A DNA stretch of 64,000 bases from Luteolibacter sp. Y139 (GCF_038066715.1 NZ_JBBUKT010000012.1:145045-209044); one strand, 5' to 3'. Counted from the stretch's first letter, positions 19,723-28,312 are shown. Numbers and translations: made by a program. The notes: generated from the sequence alone by a model not told the origin.

Positions 19723-21045
19723 TCAGACGAGTTCGTATTCCTCCATGCGACTGGCGATGGCATCCGAGTAAAGCCACGGGCCGATCGTGTCGGCGCGTTC
19801 GAGGCCGTACTTCGTGAGCCGGAAAACACCGTCCTCCCGGATGGCGAGACCGTGATCCAACAGCTCTGCCAGTGCTGGAAAGTCGCTCGTCCATGGCAGG
19901 CCGGCCCATGTTTCGTAGGCACGCTCGTCGAGTCCGTCTGCCCGCAGCAGCGACTTGATCAGATAGCGGCGCTTCTGTTCGGCGGCATCGAGTTCGCAGC
20001 CATACCACGCGAATCCATGATCACTGGCAGGGCGGGACACGAAATCATCCAGGATTGCCTCAATTCCTGCCCGGCCGACCGCGTACTCGGTGCAGTAGTG
20101 GACTCGCCGCGTGTAGGACCGCGCGCCTGCACCAAAGCCAATCATACCGTCCTCCTGGCAACAGTAGCTGGCGCCACCATCGCCCTCGACCGGACTCGAC
20201 TCGTGGCGGAACAGCCGCAGCGAGATCTGCCGGTAGCCGCGTTCCAACAGGAAATCACGGGCCTGACGAAATCGCTCAAGCCGGCGGTCGGAGGGATCTC
20301 GGCCCTTTCTTCCCAAGCCCGTGAGCGGCCGCACGTAGAGGGGATAGAGGAAAATTTCCTGCGGCTGGTAGTGCACCGCTTGCTCAAGTGATTCCCGCCA
20401 GGAGCCCGCGGTCTGGCCTTCGATTCCGTAGATCAAGTCCACGTTCACGACCGGGAAGCCCGCGGCGGCAAGTCGCTCCAATGCGGCATGAAGCACCGCC
20501 GGCTTCTGCGGCCGGCCGAGCGCGCGGGTTTCGCTCTCCACGAAGCTCTGCACGCCGATGCTCGCCCGCGTGACGCCCTGTTCGAGGAGCTGTGCGATCT
20601 TCTCCGGCTCTGCCGTCGCTGGTGAAAGCTCGCACGACAGCGGGATGCCACGCGGCAAGCTGCCGGCCTTCCGCAGCATCGCAAACACCCGGTCCATCTC
20701 ATCGATGGTGAGAAAGGTCGGTGTGCCTCCGCCAATCGCGCCGCGGGCGTAGCGATGGCTGCCCAAAGCCTCGGCCGTCACGTCGATCTGGCGCTCCAAT
20801 GCATCAAGATACCGCGCGACCTTTCCTTCCCGCGGATTGACCGTCGTGAAGAGATTGCAGAAGCCGCAGCGCATCTCGCAGAAGGGCAGATGCAGGTAGA
20901 GAAAGAGGGCCTGCTTGTCTTCGTCCGCCCACAAGTCGCGAAGCGGCAGCGGCGTGTCAAAGTGCCGGTACGCGGTCTTGTGTGGATAAGCGTATGCGTA
21001 TCCTTGGAAGGGGTCGTCCTGCAGGCGTTCGCGCAGCGTCAGCAT
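19723..21045 (-). CDS. STM4012-type HemN-like radical SAM protein
   Basis: The 440-residue protein is built like HemN/HemW enzymes: LYLHLPFCEMRCGFCNLFT (CxxxCxxC at about residue 55-62), then GAIGGGTPTFL, then SCELSPAT, then RASIGVQSFVESETRALGRPQ and NVDLIYGIEGQT. HemN proper is an oxygen-independent coproporphyrinogen oxidase, but many relatives use SAM for methyl transfer, cyclopropanation or haem handling. The extended C-terminus (YCCQEDGMIGFGAGARSY and a winged-helix-like end) and the operon partners point to the STM4012 group, whose substrate is unknown. It lies 9 bp downstream of the sulfatase-like gene and 9 bp upstream of the second radical SAM gene. Confidence 0.85.
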   Translation of the reverse strand: MLTLRERLQDDPFQGYAYAYPHKTAYRHFDTPLPLRDLWADEDKQALFLYLHLPFCEMRCGFCNLFTTVNPREGKVARYLDALERQIDVTAEALGSHRYARGAIGGGTPTFLTIDEMDRVFAMLRKAGSLPRGIPLSCELSPATAEPEKIAQLLEQGVTRASIGVQSFVESETRALGRPQKPAVLHAALERLAAAGFPVVNVDLIYGIEGQTAGSWRESLEQAVHYQPQEIFLYPLYVRPLTGLGRKGRDPSDRRLERFRQARDFLLERGYRQISLRLFRHESSPVEGDGGASYCCQEDGMIGFGAGARSYTRRVHYCTEYAVGRAGIEAILDDFVSRPASDHGFAWYGCELDAAEQKRRYLIKSLLRADGLDERAYETWAGLPWTSDFPALAELLDHGLAIREDGVFRLTKYGLERADTIGPWLYSDAIASRMEEYELV

Positions 21046-21054
21046 CGTTTGGGG

Positions 21055-21861
21055 TCAGACAGGCGTGAGCATGGTGGCGGCATAGGGCACCGTGTAAACA
21101 TCGGGATGCCCCACGCGATGGCCATGAAAGCCATCCTCGCCGTAAAGCGTGCCGTGATCCGAGAACGCGAGCAAGTGCGCCGGGCCCCGCCGGTCAAGCG
21201 CGGCCGCCAGCACCGGCAGACAGGCATCCACATGACGCAACGCGGCGGCATGCGTCTCTAGATCGTCGTCCTTCTTTCCCGGAAGGTAGTGGCGGTTCGG
21301 CCGGTGGATCGCGCTGAGATTGAGGAAGAGGAAGACCCGCTGGTCCCGGGGAATTTCCCCGAGGCGCTGCGCCGCCAGCGCGAACTGCTCCTCCGCCGAC
21401 GTTTTCGACGTCACTCCGGTCTTTGAAGACCAATTGCTCTCCATGAAGAATCCCGGCAACACACGGCTCAGCGGAGTGCGCTTGTTGAAAAATCCCACCC
21501 CTCCGATGCACAGCGTGTGATAGCCGCGCGCCGCGAGTCCCGAAACGACGTCCGGACCATCCAGCACGCAAGTCGCCGGCCCCGTGGTCTTGCTACCCGC
21601 GAAGCGCACCGCAAACAGCCGGTCCGCCTCTGCCCGCGGATCCGCCGGAGTCGGCAGAAAGCCCGCGAAGAAGGCCTGATGCGCCGGATAGGTGAAGCTC
21701 GCCGGTGAGTGACGTTTTTGCCATCCATCCGGAAACCACGCCGCAAGGTTCGGCGTGCGGCCTTCCCGCATCTCACGGTCCGCCACATCATGGCGCAGTG
21801 AATCCAACACGATCCACACGAGGTCGTGACTGCCGACGATGCGGTTCATGTCGATCTTCAT
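21055..21861 (-). CDS. STM4013-type sulfatase / alkaline-phosphatase-superfamily hydrolase
   Basis: This 268-residue protein starts MKIDMNRIVGSHDLVWIVLDSLRHDVA; the IVLDSLR Asp is the first metal ligand of the alkaline phosphatase superfamily. SPASFTYPAHQAFFAGFLP resembles the nucleophile Thr/Ser segment (TxPxHxxxxTG) of phosphodiesterases in the superfamily; there is no CxPxR formylglycine motif, so it is not a classical sulfatase. LLAFSDHGTLYGEDGFHGHRVGH supplies the DH and GH metal ligands near the C-terminus. The length is short for a sulfatase but normal for the STM4013 group. The start overlaps the stop of the HAD gene by ATGA. It has no signal peptide, so it acts in the cytoplasm. Confidence 0.82.
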   Translation of the reverse strand: MKIDMNRIVGSHDLVWIVLDSLRHDVADREMREGRTPNLAAWFPDGWQKRHSPASFTYPAHQAFFAGFLPTPADPRAEADRLFAVRFAGSKTTGPATCVLDGPDVVSGLAARGYHTLCIGGVGFFNKRTPLSRVLPGFFMESNWSSKTGVTSKTSAEEQFALAAQRLGEIPRDQRVFLFLNLSAIHRPNRHYLPGKKDDDLETHAAALRHVDACLPVLAAALDRRGPAHLLAFSDHGTLYGEDGFHGHRVGHPDVYTVPYAATMLTPV

Positions 21862-22532
21862 GCGTGAGCAGCGAGGAGCATTGGCAATTCGGCCATCGAT
21901 TCAATGGTGGCGCCTTCGCAGTCGCCAGTACGTCCCGGACGTTTCAGGCGACAGGTCATCATCCCGGCTGCCGCCGCGCCCGCGATATCGCGCACCGGAT
22001 CGTCGCCGACGAACAGGATCTCACCGGGTCTACAATCCAGACGCGAGGCCAGAAGGAGAAAGGCCCGCGGGTCGGGCTTCTCCAGCTGGATCCCTCCGGA
22101 AAAAAGACGGCAGCACTTGTCAAAATAACCCGCAGCTCCGCACGCGCGCAATTTCGCCATCTGCATGCCCGGCGAGCCATTGCTCAGAAGCCCAAGCGGC
22201 AGCCCCGACTCCCGAAGTCGATCCAGCACGTGAAGAACCGCTGGATCCGGAGTGACGTGCAAAGGAAACGCGCGCTGAAAATGACGCGCGGATGACGGCC
22301 CATTGCCACCCGGCCCTCCAAACCGGCTCGCCAACCACCCGAAGAACTCCTCCCGCGGTGCCTGCCCGTCCTGATCTACCTTCCAGGCATCTTCCGGATT
22401 CACCGCCGAAGAGCTCCACTCATCTAACAAACGTGCCAGCGCCATGCGCCGGTCAAACAGCGTGTCGTCCAAATCGAACGCCACCGCCCTGATCGGGAAA
22501 CCGAATCGCAACCCGGAAATGTTTGCCACCAC
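21858..22532 (-). CDS. HAD-superfamily hydrolase (phosphatase-like)
   Basis: The 224-residue protein has the HAD motifs in order: FDLDDTLFDRR (motif I, nucleophile Asp, about residues 19-29), LLSNGS (motif II), the Lys in QLEKPDPRAF (motif III) and FVGDDPVRDIAGAAAAGM (motif IV). The cap between motifs I and II is helical, as in phosphoglycolate-phosphatase-type enzymes. It probably removes phosphate from a small molecule. It is the first gene of the minus-strand operon and overlaps the sulfatase-like gene by ATGA. The start is a GTG at 22532, with a second GTG one codon later; neither has a clear ribosome-binding site. Confidence 0.87.
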   Translation of the reverse strand: MVANISGLRFGFPIRAVAFDLDDTLFDRRMALARLLDEWSSSAVNPEDAWKVDQDGQAPREEFFGWLASRFGGPGGNGPSSARHFQRAFPLHVTPDPAVLHVLDRLRESGLPLGLLSNGSPGMQMAKLRACGAAGYFDKCCRLFSGGIQLEKPDPRAFLLLASRLDCRPGEILFVGDDPVRDIAGAAAAGMMTCRLKRPGRTGDCEGATIESMAELPMLLAAHA

Positions 22533-22584
22533 GAGGCCGAACGGCTAGCAGCTTCGATCCAAAGCTGCACGCACGTTTCCCATC
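22533..22584. promoter_or_regulatory. 52-bp divergent promoter region of the STM4011-4015-like cluster
   Basis: Only 52 bases separate the start codons of the HAD gene (minus) and the LRR gene (plus), so both operons must be driven from here and are likely co-regulated. No palindrome or clear -35/-10 pair was recognised, and the gap is too short to hide a precursor-peptide gene. Confidence 0.55.
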
Positions 22585-23499
22585 ATGATCGACGATCACC
22601 TCAAGGAATGGTTCGGCCAAAAGGTCGAAGATTACCAACCGGGCGCCGGCTACGGGCTGTCCATCCCTCGCTTCGGCTACTCCTATGACGATGAGGATGC
22701 CTTCTCTCCGGAGATCGTGGCGACATATCTCGCCGACCCGCGTGCTGCCACCATCAAGGCGCTCGTCTTCGGCATGCCGGGAGAATCCGGCGAGTCCTTC
22801 CAAGCCATCATCCGCATCCTGGTGGATCATGCGGGCAAGCTGCCCGCGCTGCGCGGGATTTTCCTCGGTGACATCGAGCAGGAGGAAAACGAAATGTCAT
22901 GGATCGAGCAGGGTGACATCGGCCTGATCCTTGCCGCCTTCCCGAATCTGGAAGAGCTGCGCGTGCGTGGCCAGTCATCGCTGGAACTCAGCCCGTGCAA
23001 GAATGAAGGATTGAAGCGCTTGACCATCGAAACCGGTGGCATGCCCACCGCGGTGCTGCACAATCTCGCCCGCTGTTCCTTCCCGAACCTCGAACACCTG
23101 GAGCTGTGGCTCGGCGACGATGGCTACGGCTGGGAAGGTGACCTGGATGACGTGCTGCCGGCGATCGAGCCCGCACTCTTCCCCAAGCTCAAGTCGCTCG
23201 GCATCCGCAACAGCTTGATCGCCGATGAACTCGCGGAGGCGATGACGAATGCCCCGGTCTTGGGGCAATTGGAAGCACTCGATCTTTCGCTCGGCACGAT
23301 GACCGACAAGGGGGCCGAGGCGCTGATCGCGTCCGGGAAGGTTCGCAATCTCAAGTCGCTCAACCTTCACCGGAACTATCTGACCGATGCGACCATCGCA
23401 CGGCTCCAGGGGCTGGGTCCGAAGGTCGATGTCGGTGCCCAGGAAAAGCCGGACGATTGGGACGGCGAACCCCATTACTACGTGGCAGTGGGGGAATGA
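22585..23499 (+). CDS. STM4015-type leucine-rich-repeat protein
   Basis: This 304-residue cytoplasmic protein has an N-terminal region ending in the FSPEIVATYLADPRAATIKALVFGM segment, followed by leucine-rich repeats: LPALRGIFLGDI, FPNLEELRVRGQ, NEGLKRLTIETG, FPNLEHLELWLG, FPKLKSLGIRNS, LGQLEALDLSLG and VRNLKSLNLHRNYL. It ends in a short tail, EPHYYVAVGE, after the repeat domain. This arrangement matches the family named after Salmonella STM4015 as far as I can recall. LRR proteins bind other proteins; here it may be the scaffold or the substrate of the neighbouring radical SAM and ATP-grasp-like enzymes. It overlaps the next gene by ATGA (23496-23499). Confidence 0.82.
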   Translation: MIDDHLKEWFGQKVEDYQPGAGYGLSIPRFGYSYDDEDAFSPEIVATYLADPRAATIKALVFGMPGESGESFQAIIRILVDHAGKLPALRGIFLGDIEQEENEMSWIEQGDIGLILAAFPNLEELRVRGQSSLELSPCKNEGLKRLTIETGGMPTAVLHNLARCSFPNLEHLELWLGDDGYGWEGDLDDVLPAIEPALFPKLKSLGIRNSLIADELAEAMTNAPVLGQLEALDLSLGTMTDKGAEALIASGKVRNLKSLNLHRNYLTDATIARLQGLGPKVDVGAQEKPDDWDGEPHYYVAVGE

Positions 23500-24617
23500 C
23501 CCGCTTCGCGCTGCTGGGACAGCCGGGCACCCGCCGCACGGCGGGCTTTCTCGCCGCCTGCGCGAGCCGTGGATTGCCAGAGCCGCGGGTGATCCCGTGG
23601 GAGGAAGCGCTGGCACCGGATTTCGATCCGGCTGCCCGTTTGTCGGGCGTGGATGCCTTGCGCATCGAGACGCCCGCCGATTGCCCGGCGGCCGAGCGCG
23701 TCCTGCTCACCCGCGGTCACGACACCCGCCAGGCGGAGAGCCACCATCCCACGCTCGCCCCGGAAGATTGCGCCGCCCTGCCCGATGACGACGGGCAACT
23801 CCGCCACCAGCGCCAGTGGTATCTTGGCTTTCGTGCCGTGCTGGACGACATCGACGCCTGGTGTCGCCGGACCGGCGTGCGGCCAATGAACGCGCCGGGT
23901 GAAATCGCGGTGCTTTTCGACAAACTGGCCACCCGCGAGGTGCTGGAGGCGGCTGACGTCTCGATGCCGCCCTCGGGCGGGCTTTGTCACGGCTTCGACC
24001 ACCTCGTCGCCATCATGGACCGGGGCCACGACCGGGTGTTCTTGAAACCCTGCCATGGTTCATCGGCATCCGGGGTGATGGCCATCGCCCGGAACAAGCG
24101 TGGCGACTGGCGCGCCGTCACCACGGCGCAACCGGACGGAAACGTCATCCGTAACCTGAAACGCCCGCGCGAGATCCGCCAGCTGGACGAGCTGCGAAGT
24201 ACGGTGGATGCCGTAGGCCGCCAACGCGCGCTGGTCGAACGCTGGTTTCCAAAAGCCACGCTCGGCGGTCGCGCCTTCGACCTGCGCGTGGTGGTGGTCG
24301 CGGGGATGGCCGCACACGTGGTGGTGCGCACGAGCCGCGGTCCGATCACGAATCTCCATCTCGACAACCGCCGCGGCGACCTCAAGGCCACTTGGCAGGC
24401 GGTTGGCGAGCCGGCCTGGCGACGGGGACTTCAGCTCGCCGAATCCGCGGCACTTTGCTTCCCCGGATGTCACTATGTGGGAGTCGACGTGATGATCGGG
24501 GTCCGTGGCCAGGGCGAGGTGATCGCCGAGATCAATGCCTTCGGCGACCTCCTCCATCATGAGCGCTGGCGTGGCAAAAACCCGTGGGAGCTCGAGGTGG
24601 ACCTCTGGCGGTGGTGA
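23496..24617 (+). CDS. STM4014-type ATP-grasp-like protein
   Basis: The 373-residue product starts MTRFALLGQPGTRRTAGFLAA. It has an ATP-grasp-like core: NAPGEIAVLFDKLATREVLEAADV (the usual lead-in to the ATP-binding domain), DRVFLKPCHGSSASGVMA (the Lys and small-residue loop that hold ATP), ALVERWFP, FDLRVVVVAG (the RV-type strand) and VIAEINAFGDLLHHE (the metal-binding Glu-x-Asn end). ATP-grasp enzymes join a carboxylate to an amine or thiol through an acyl phosphate. The partner substrate is unknown. It is translationally coupled to the LRR gene and followed after 76 bp by two halogenase-like genes. The family name STM4014 is from memory and from gene context. Confidence 0.8.
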   Translation: MTRFALLGQPGTRRTAGFLAACASRGLPEPRVIPWEEALAPDFDPAARLSGVDALRIETPADCPAAERVLLTRGHDTRQAESHHPTLAPEDCAALPDDDGQLRHQRQWYLGFRAVLDDIDAWCRRTGVRPMNAPGEIAVLFDKLATREVLEAADVSMPPSGGLCHGFDHLVAIMDRGHDRVFLKPCHGSSASGVMAIARNKRGDWRAVTTAQPDGNVIRNLKRPREIRQLDELRSTVDAVGRQRALVERWFPKATLGGRAFDLRVVVVAGMAAHVVVRTSRGPITNLHLDNRRGDLKATWQAVGEPAWRRGLQLAESAALCFPGCHYVGVDVMIGVRGQGEVIAEINAFGDLLHHERWRGKNPWELEVDLWRW

Positions 24618-24693
24618 TCTCACCTTATCCAAGGCAGGCTCCATCTTCCCCCTTGCCACCCCGCCCGGCATTCGCTGGCATGGTGATCTGACC

Positions 24694-26217
24694 ATGGTCT
24701 CGTTTTCTGAATCCCAAGGAAGTCCGGCGGCAGCGATCCGGCGCGTGCTGGTGCTCGGTGGCGGCAGTGCCGGCCTCATCGCAGCGCTCACGCTGAAGCG
24801 GCTGATGCCGGCGCTGGAAGTCACGCTGGTGCGCAGCTCCGAGATCGGGGTGATCGGCGTGGGTGAAGGAACCACCGCGGTGTTCCCCGCGCATCTCTTC
24901 GGCACGCTGGGGATTTCCAAGGACGAGTTCTACCGCGAAGCGCAGCCGACGTGGAAACAGGGGCTCCGTCTGCTGTGGGGACCCCGCGATGAATTTTTCT
25001 ACGACTTCGAGTTCCAGTACGACCAGCAGTTCCCCGGCACGCGGAAGGCCACGGGCTTCTACACCGCGGGTGAATGCCGCAACCTGTCGCAGGCTTCGGC
25101 GCTGATGACCCATGGGAATGCCTTCACCACCGGCCCGCTCAATCGCCCGGTGATCAAGGGCCAGTATGCCTTCCACATCGAGAATCACCGGCTGGTCGCC
25201 TGCCTCGAAGGAACCGCCGCGCAGAGCGGCGTGATCCTCGAGGATGACACGCTCGACCGCGTGGAAATGGCAAATGGCGAAGTGGCGGCGCTGCATTTCA
25301 AGAACAGCGGCAGTCGCACCGCGGATCTCTACGTCGATGCCTCCGGCTTCGCCGCCGAGCTGATCGGCAAAGCGCTGAACGAGCCCTTCAAGAGCTTCGC
25401 TGGCAGCCTCTTCTGCGACCGCGCGATGGTCGCCGGTTGGGAACGGACGGATGAGCCGATCCTTCCCTACACCACCGCCGAGACGATGGACAATGGCTGG
25501 TGCTGGCAGATCGAGCACGAGGGCTCCATCAATCGTGGCTATGTCTATGCCAGCGATTTCGTCTCGGATGAAGATGCGAAGGCCGAGTTTCTCGCGAAGA
25601 ACCCGAAGATCACCACCGAGCCACGGATTGTGAAATTCCGCAGCGGCCGCTACGAGCGGAGCTGGGTGGGTAATGTCGTGGCCATCGGCAATGCCTCCGG
25701 GTTCGTCGAGCCGCTGGAAGCCACCGCACTCGCGCAGATCGTTTATGAATCACGCTGGCTGGTGGAATCGCTGCATCTCACCGGCGGCAGCCCGGACGAG
25801 GGCATGAAGGCGAGCTACAACCGCATCGTCGGCGTCGCATGGGACGAGATCCGCGACTTCCTCGCCTTCCACTACAAGTTCAATACCCGCCTCTCGACGC
25901 CGTTCTGGACCCATTGCCGGAACGAAACGAGCCTCGGCAACTACGAGGATCTCTACCGCCTCTATCGCGAGGTCGGACCGAGCCCGACGCTGCTGGTCCA
26001 CGCCATCCCGAACCGGCCCAACGTTTACGGCGTGGAAGGCTTCCTCGCCATGCTGGTGGGCATGCAAGTGCCCTATGAACGCGTGCACCTCGCCGCGCCG
26101 GAGGAGCGTGAGGCGTTCGATCGCCACCGCCATAAACTTGCCACCGCTGCCAAGGGCGGCCTCTCCGTCCGCGAAGCGCTCGATGCCATCCGCAAGTCCG
26201 GTTGGCAGTGGACCTGA
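24694..26217 (+). CDS. Flavin-dependent tryptophan-halogenase-like protein A (active-site residues intact)
   Basis: This 507-residue flavoprotein has the features of FADH2-dependent tryptophan halogenases: the FAD-binding VLVLGGGSAGL (about residue 17-27), IGVGEGTTAVFPAHL (about 53-67), and TWKQGL, whose Lys (about K88) aligns with the catalytic Lys that carries the halogenating species. A WxW motif (GWCWQIE, about 268-274) lacks the usual Pro (WxWxIP), having Glu instead. The GFVEPLEAT segment (about 337-345) follows. A halogenase would need a flavin reductase, and none is nearby. Many genes in this Pfam family have untested function. The start at ATG 24694 fits the FAD domain. It is 76 bp after the ATP-grasp-like gene on the same strand. 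Confidence 0.82.
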   Translation: MVSFSESQGSPAAAIRRVLVLGGGSAGLIAALTLKRLMPALEVTLVRSSEIGVIGVGEGTTAVFPAHLFGTLGISKDEFYREAQPTWKQGLRLLWGPRDEFFYDFEFQYDQQFPGTRKATGFYTAGECRNLSQASALMTHGNAFTTGPLNRPVIKGQYAFHIENHRLVACLEGTAAQSGVILEDDTLDRVEMANGEVAALHFKNSGSRTADLYVDASGFAAELIGKALNEPFKSFAGSLFCDRAMVAGWERTDEPILPYTTAETMDNGWCWQIEHEGSINRGYVYASDFVSDEDAKAEFLAKNPKITTEPRIVKFRSGRYERSWVGNVVAIGNASGFVEPLEATALAQIVYESRWLVESLHLTGGSPDEGMKASYNRIVGVAWDEIRDFLAFHYKFNTRLSTPFWTHCRNETSLGNYEDLYRLYREVGPSPTLLVHAIPNRPNVYGVEGFLAMLVGMQVPYERVHLAAPEEREAFDRHRHKLATAAKGGLSVREALDAIRKSGWQWT

Positions 26218-26234
26218 ACCAACCGATTTTCCTG

Positions 26235-27728
26235 ATGAACCCTCTTCGCCATCTCGTGGTCGCCGGCTCCGGCACCGATGCCCTGCTGGCCGCCGCCACG
26301 ATCAAGCGCGCCCTGCCGAACCTGCCCGTCATCCTGGTGCGTGATCCGCAGGCCACCGCCACCGATCCCGCCGGTGAAAGTACGGTGCCTTCCGTACTTC
26401 AGCACCTGGTCCACGCCGTGGGCCTGCAAGGGCCGGAAGTCCACCTGCAGGGGCGGCCGGTCTGGACGCTCGGCTTCAAGTGCCTGTGGGGTGCGCGCGG
26501 TTCCTTCTTCCGCGCCTTTGACGCGCCATTTGCCAACGGCCTGTCTGGATTCCAGACGACTCCCGGATTCCTCGCCGCGGAGAAGGGACTTGATGCCTCA
26601 TCGCCCGGCGCCGCGCTGATGGCCGCAGGAAAGCTCTTCCCGCGCGATGGCTCGAACGCCTTCAAGCCGCTCGAGCATATCACCGGCCTCACCTTCAAGA
26701 GCGAGTCCCTCAATGCGATGCTGCTGCGCGCCTGCCGCGTCGCAGGCGTGGTGATTCGCGATGGCAAGGTTACCGGCTTCACCCGCGATCCGGACACGCT
26801 GCAACTCGAAGGTGGTGGCTCGATCGCCGCTGATCTTTTTCTCGATGCAACCGGTCGCGACGCTCAAGTGGCCACCGCCGCCGGCAACACCGCATGGACC
26901 GGCTACGACTTGCCCTGCAACCGCGCCGCCACCGTGCTGCGCCGCCGCGGCAGCGAGCCGATCCGGCCCTTCACCACGCTCGAAACGCTCGAAAGCGGCT
27001 GGCGCTGGCGCGTGGAGCACGATGATGCCGTCGGTCTCGGCAGTGCCTGGAATTCCGATTTCACCAGTGACGACGAAGCCTGTGCGGAACTCGTCGCCAA
27101 GTCCGGTGACTCTTCGCTGGTCCCGCAGGTGCAGACGTGGAATTGCGGCTACCGCACGGCAGGATGGAGCGGCAGTGTCGTGACCATTGGCGACGCGAAC
27201 GGCTTCCTGGAACCGCTCTCCTCGCTGCGACTGGTCCATCTGGTCCGCCACGTCCAATGGCTGGTCCGCATCCTGGTGGAAAACGACGGCATGCCCGGCG
27301 AACGCAGCCGCGAGCTCTACAATCGGGTGGCCACACAGGCGTGGGATGAAACGCGTGACTTCCATGCCACCCACTATCGCTTCAACACGGCGAGCCAGTC
27401 CGCCTTCTGGCAAGCGGCGCGCGAGACCAAGCTGCTCGTCCACGCCGAACTCGTGGACCTCTACCAAAGCATCGGCCCCTCGCCGATCCTCGAGTCCTGC
27501 ATTCCTTCGTGGCCCGGCGTCGTCGGGCTCGAGGCATGGCTGGCGGCATTGTTAGGCTTGGGCGTGCCTTTCCGTCGTCACCCGGAAATCCCGGCGAACG
27601 AACAGAAAGTGTGGGACTCGCATTGCGAGCAGCGCCGTCAGATGGCCCGGCAAGCGGTGCATGCCGAGCTCTGCCTCGGCGCAGCGCGGAATGCGGTGAA
27701 GCCGTCGCCGCGCGTGCCGCTGCCGTGA
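26235..27728 (+). CDS. Flavin-dependent halogenase-like protein B, degenerate paralogue
   Basis: This 497-residue protein is collinear with the preceding halogenase-like protein, but several key positions have changed. The nucleotide loop is VVAGSGTDALL instead of VLGGGSAGL. The catalytic-Lys segment reads VWTLGFKCLWG against TWKQGLRLLWG in copy A, which puts Thr (about T78) where Lys is expected. The EPLEAT motif is EPLSSL. The WxW motif is kept as GWRWRVE (about 255-261), and SGSVVTIGDANGFLEP aligns with copy A. It is likely a non-catalytic or altered-function partner. It begins 17 bp after copy A, so the two are cotranscribed. ATG 26235 was chosen over upstream alternative starts because similarity begins there. 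Confidence 0.78.
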   Translation: MNPLRHLVVAGSGTDALLAAATIKRALPNLPVILVRDPQATATDPAGESTVPSVLQHLVHAVGLQGPEVHLQGRPVWTLGFKCLWGARGSFFRAFDAPFANGLSGFQTTPGFLAAEKGLDASSPGAALMAAGKLFPRDGSNAFKPLEHITGLTFKSESLNAMLLRACRVAGVVIRDGKVTGFTRDPDTLQLEGGGSIAADLFLDATGRDAQVATAAGNTAWTGYDLPCNRAATVLRRRGSEPIRPFTTLETLESGWRWRVEHDDAVGLGSAWNSDFTSDDEACAELVAKSGDSSLVPQVQTWNCGYRTAGWSGSVVTIGDANGFLEPLSSLRLVHLVRHVQWLVRILVENDGMPGERSRELYNRVATQAWDETRDFHATHYRFNTASQSAFWQAARETKLLVHAELVDLYQSIGPSPILESCIPSWPGVVGLEAWLAALLGLGVPFRRHPEIPANEQKVWDSHCEQRRQMARQAVHAELCLGAARNAVKPSPRVPLP

Positions 27729-28222
27729 GTGAGCCGCGGCACGGGATACGACTCGGCCTCGCCCTCCGCCGCTCTCTCACCTTTTGGGCGGGCCTGCTGG
27801 TGATCGTGTTCACCTTCTGGGCATGGCGGGATTCCAGTAGCCGCACCTCGTCCCTACACGGAATTCGCGGCAGTGCCCAGAGCGCTGTCAACGGTTTGCA
27901 CATCGAATGGGGTGCGAACTGGTATGAACAGTGGGGGATCTACAGGAAGAATCTTCCGGCCAACGAGGCAAACTCGAAGTGGCAACGTGACTTCTTTCCC
28001 CTGCCCATTTTTGTCCACCACGAGCCAAATCAAGAGAACGCATTCCTGGACTGGACCGTCCTGAAAAGCGCCATGCAGGCGCGAGTGAATCTCGGCGGCC
28101 CTAGTTCGTGGTCGATCTTCCTACCCTATTGGATCATCATGCTCGCGCTCGCCATCACATGGTCCGCCCTTCTCCTCAGACGTGCACGGCGGCAGCGGCG
28201 GGCCCTCCGTGCGTCGGCTTGA
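27725..28222 (+). CDS. Small membrane protein with two helices flanking an extracytoplasmic domain
   Basis: The 165-residue product starts at GTG 27725, overlapping the stop of halogenase-like B by 4 bases (GTGA), so it is translationally coupled. It has one helix at the N-terminus (SLTFWAGLLVIVFTFWAW, about residues 19-36), a hydrophilic domain of about 90 residues, and a second helix (YWIIMLALAITWSALLL) followed by an Arg-rich end. A protein of the same plan is encoded at 63502-63972 near the right end of the window: both have an F-W-x-G-x-L-V helix start and a Trp-S-x-x-L-basic end. The family is common in Verrucomicrobia as hypothetical proteins. Function unknown. Confidence 0.7.
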   Translation: MSEPRHGIRLGLALRRSLTFWAGLLVIVFTFWAWRDSSSRTSSLHGIRGSAQSAVNGLHIEWGANWYEQWGIYRKNLPANEANSKWQRDFFPLPIFVHHEPNQENAFLDWTVLKSAMQARVNLGGPSSWSIFLPYWIIMLALAITWSALLLRRARRQRRALRASA

Positions 28223-28312
28223 TGACCTTCAGGAGGAGGCTTCGGGCAGCAATCCCTGAGGTTCCAAAAGCGTGCTCTTGCCCGCCCGTCACTCCCCCGC
28301 TTTCCTCCCGGC

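Noticed and set aside
21055..21861. Classical sulfatase
   Set aside because: No C/SxPxR formylglycine motif; the nucleophile segment looks like that of phosphodiesterase or phosphatase relatives.
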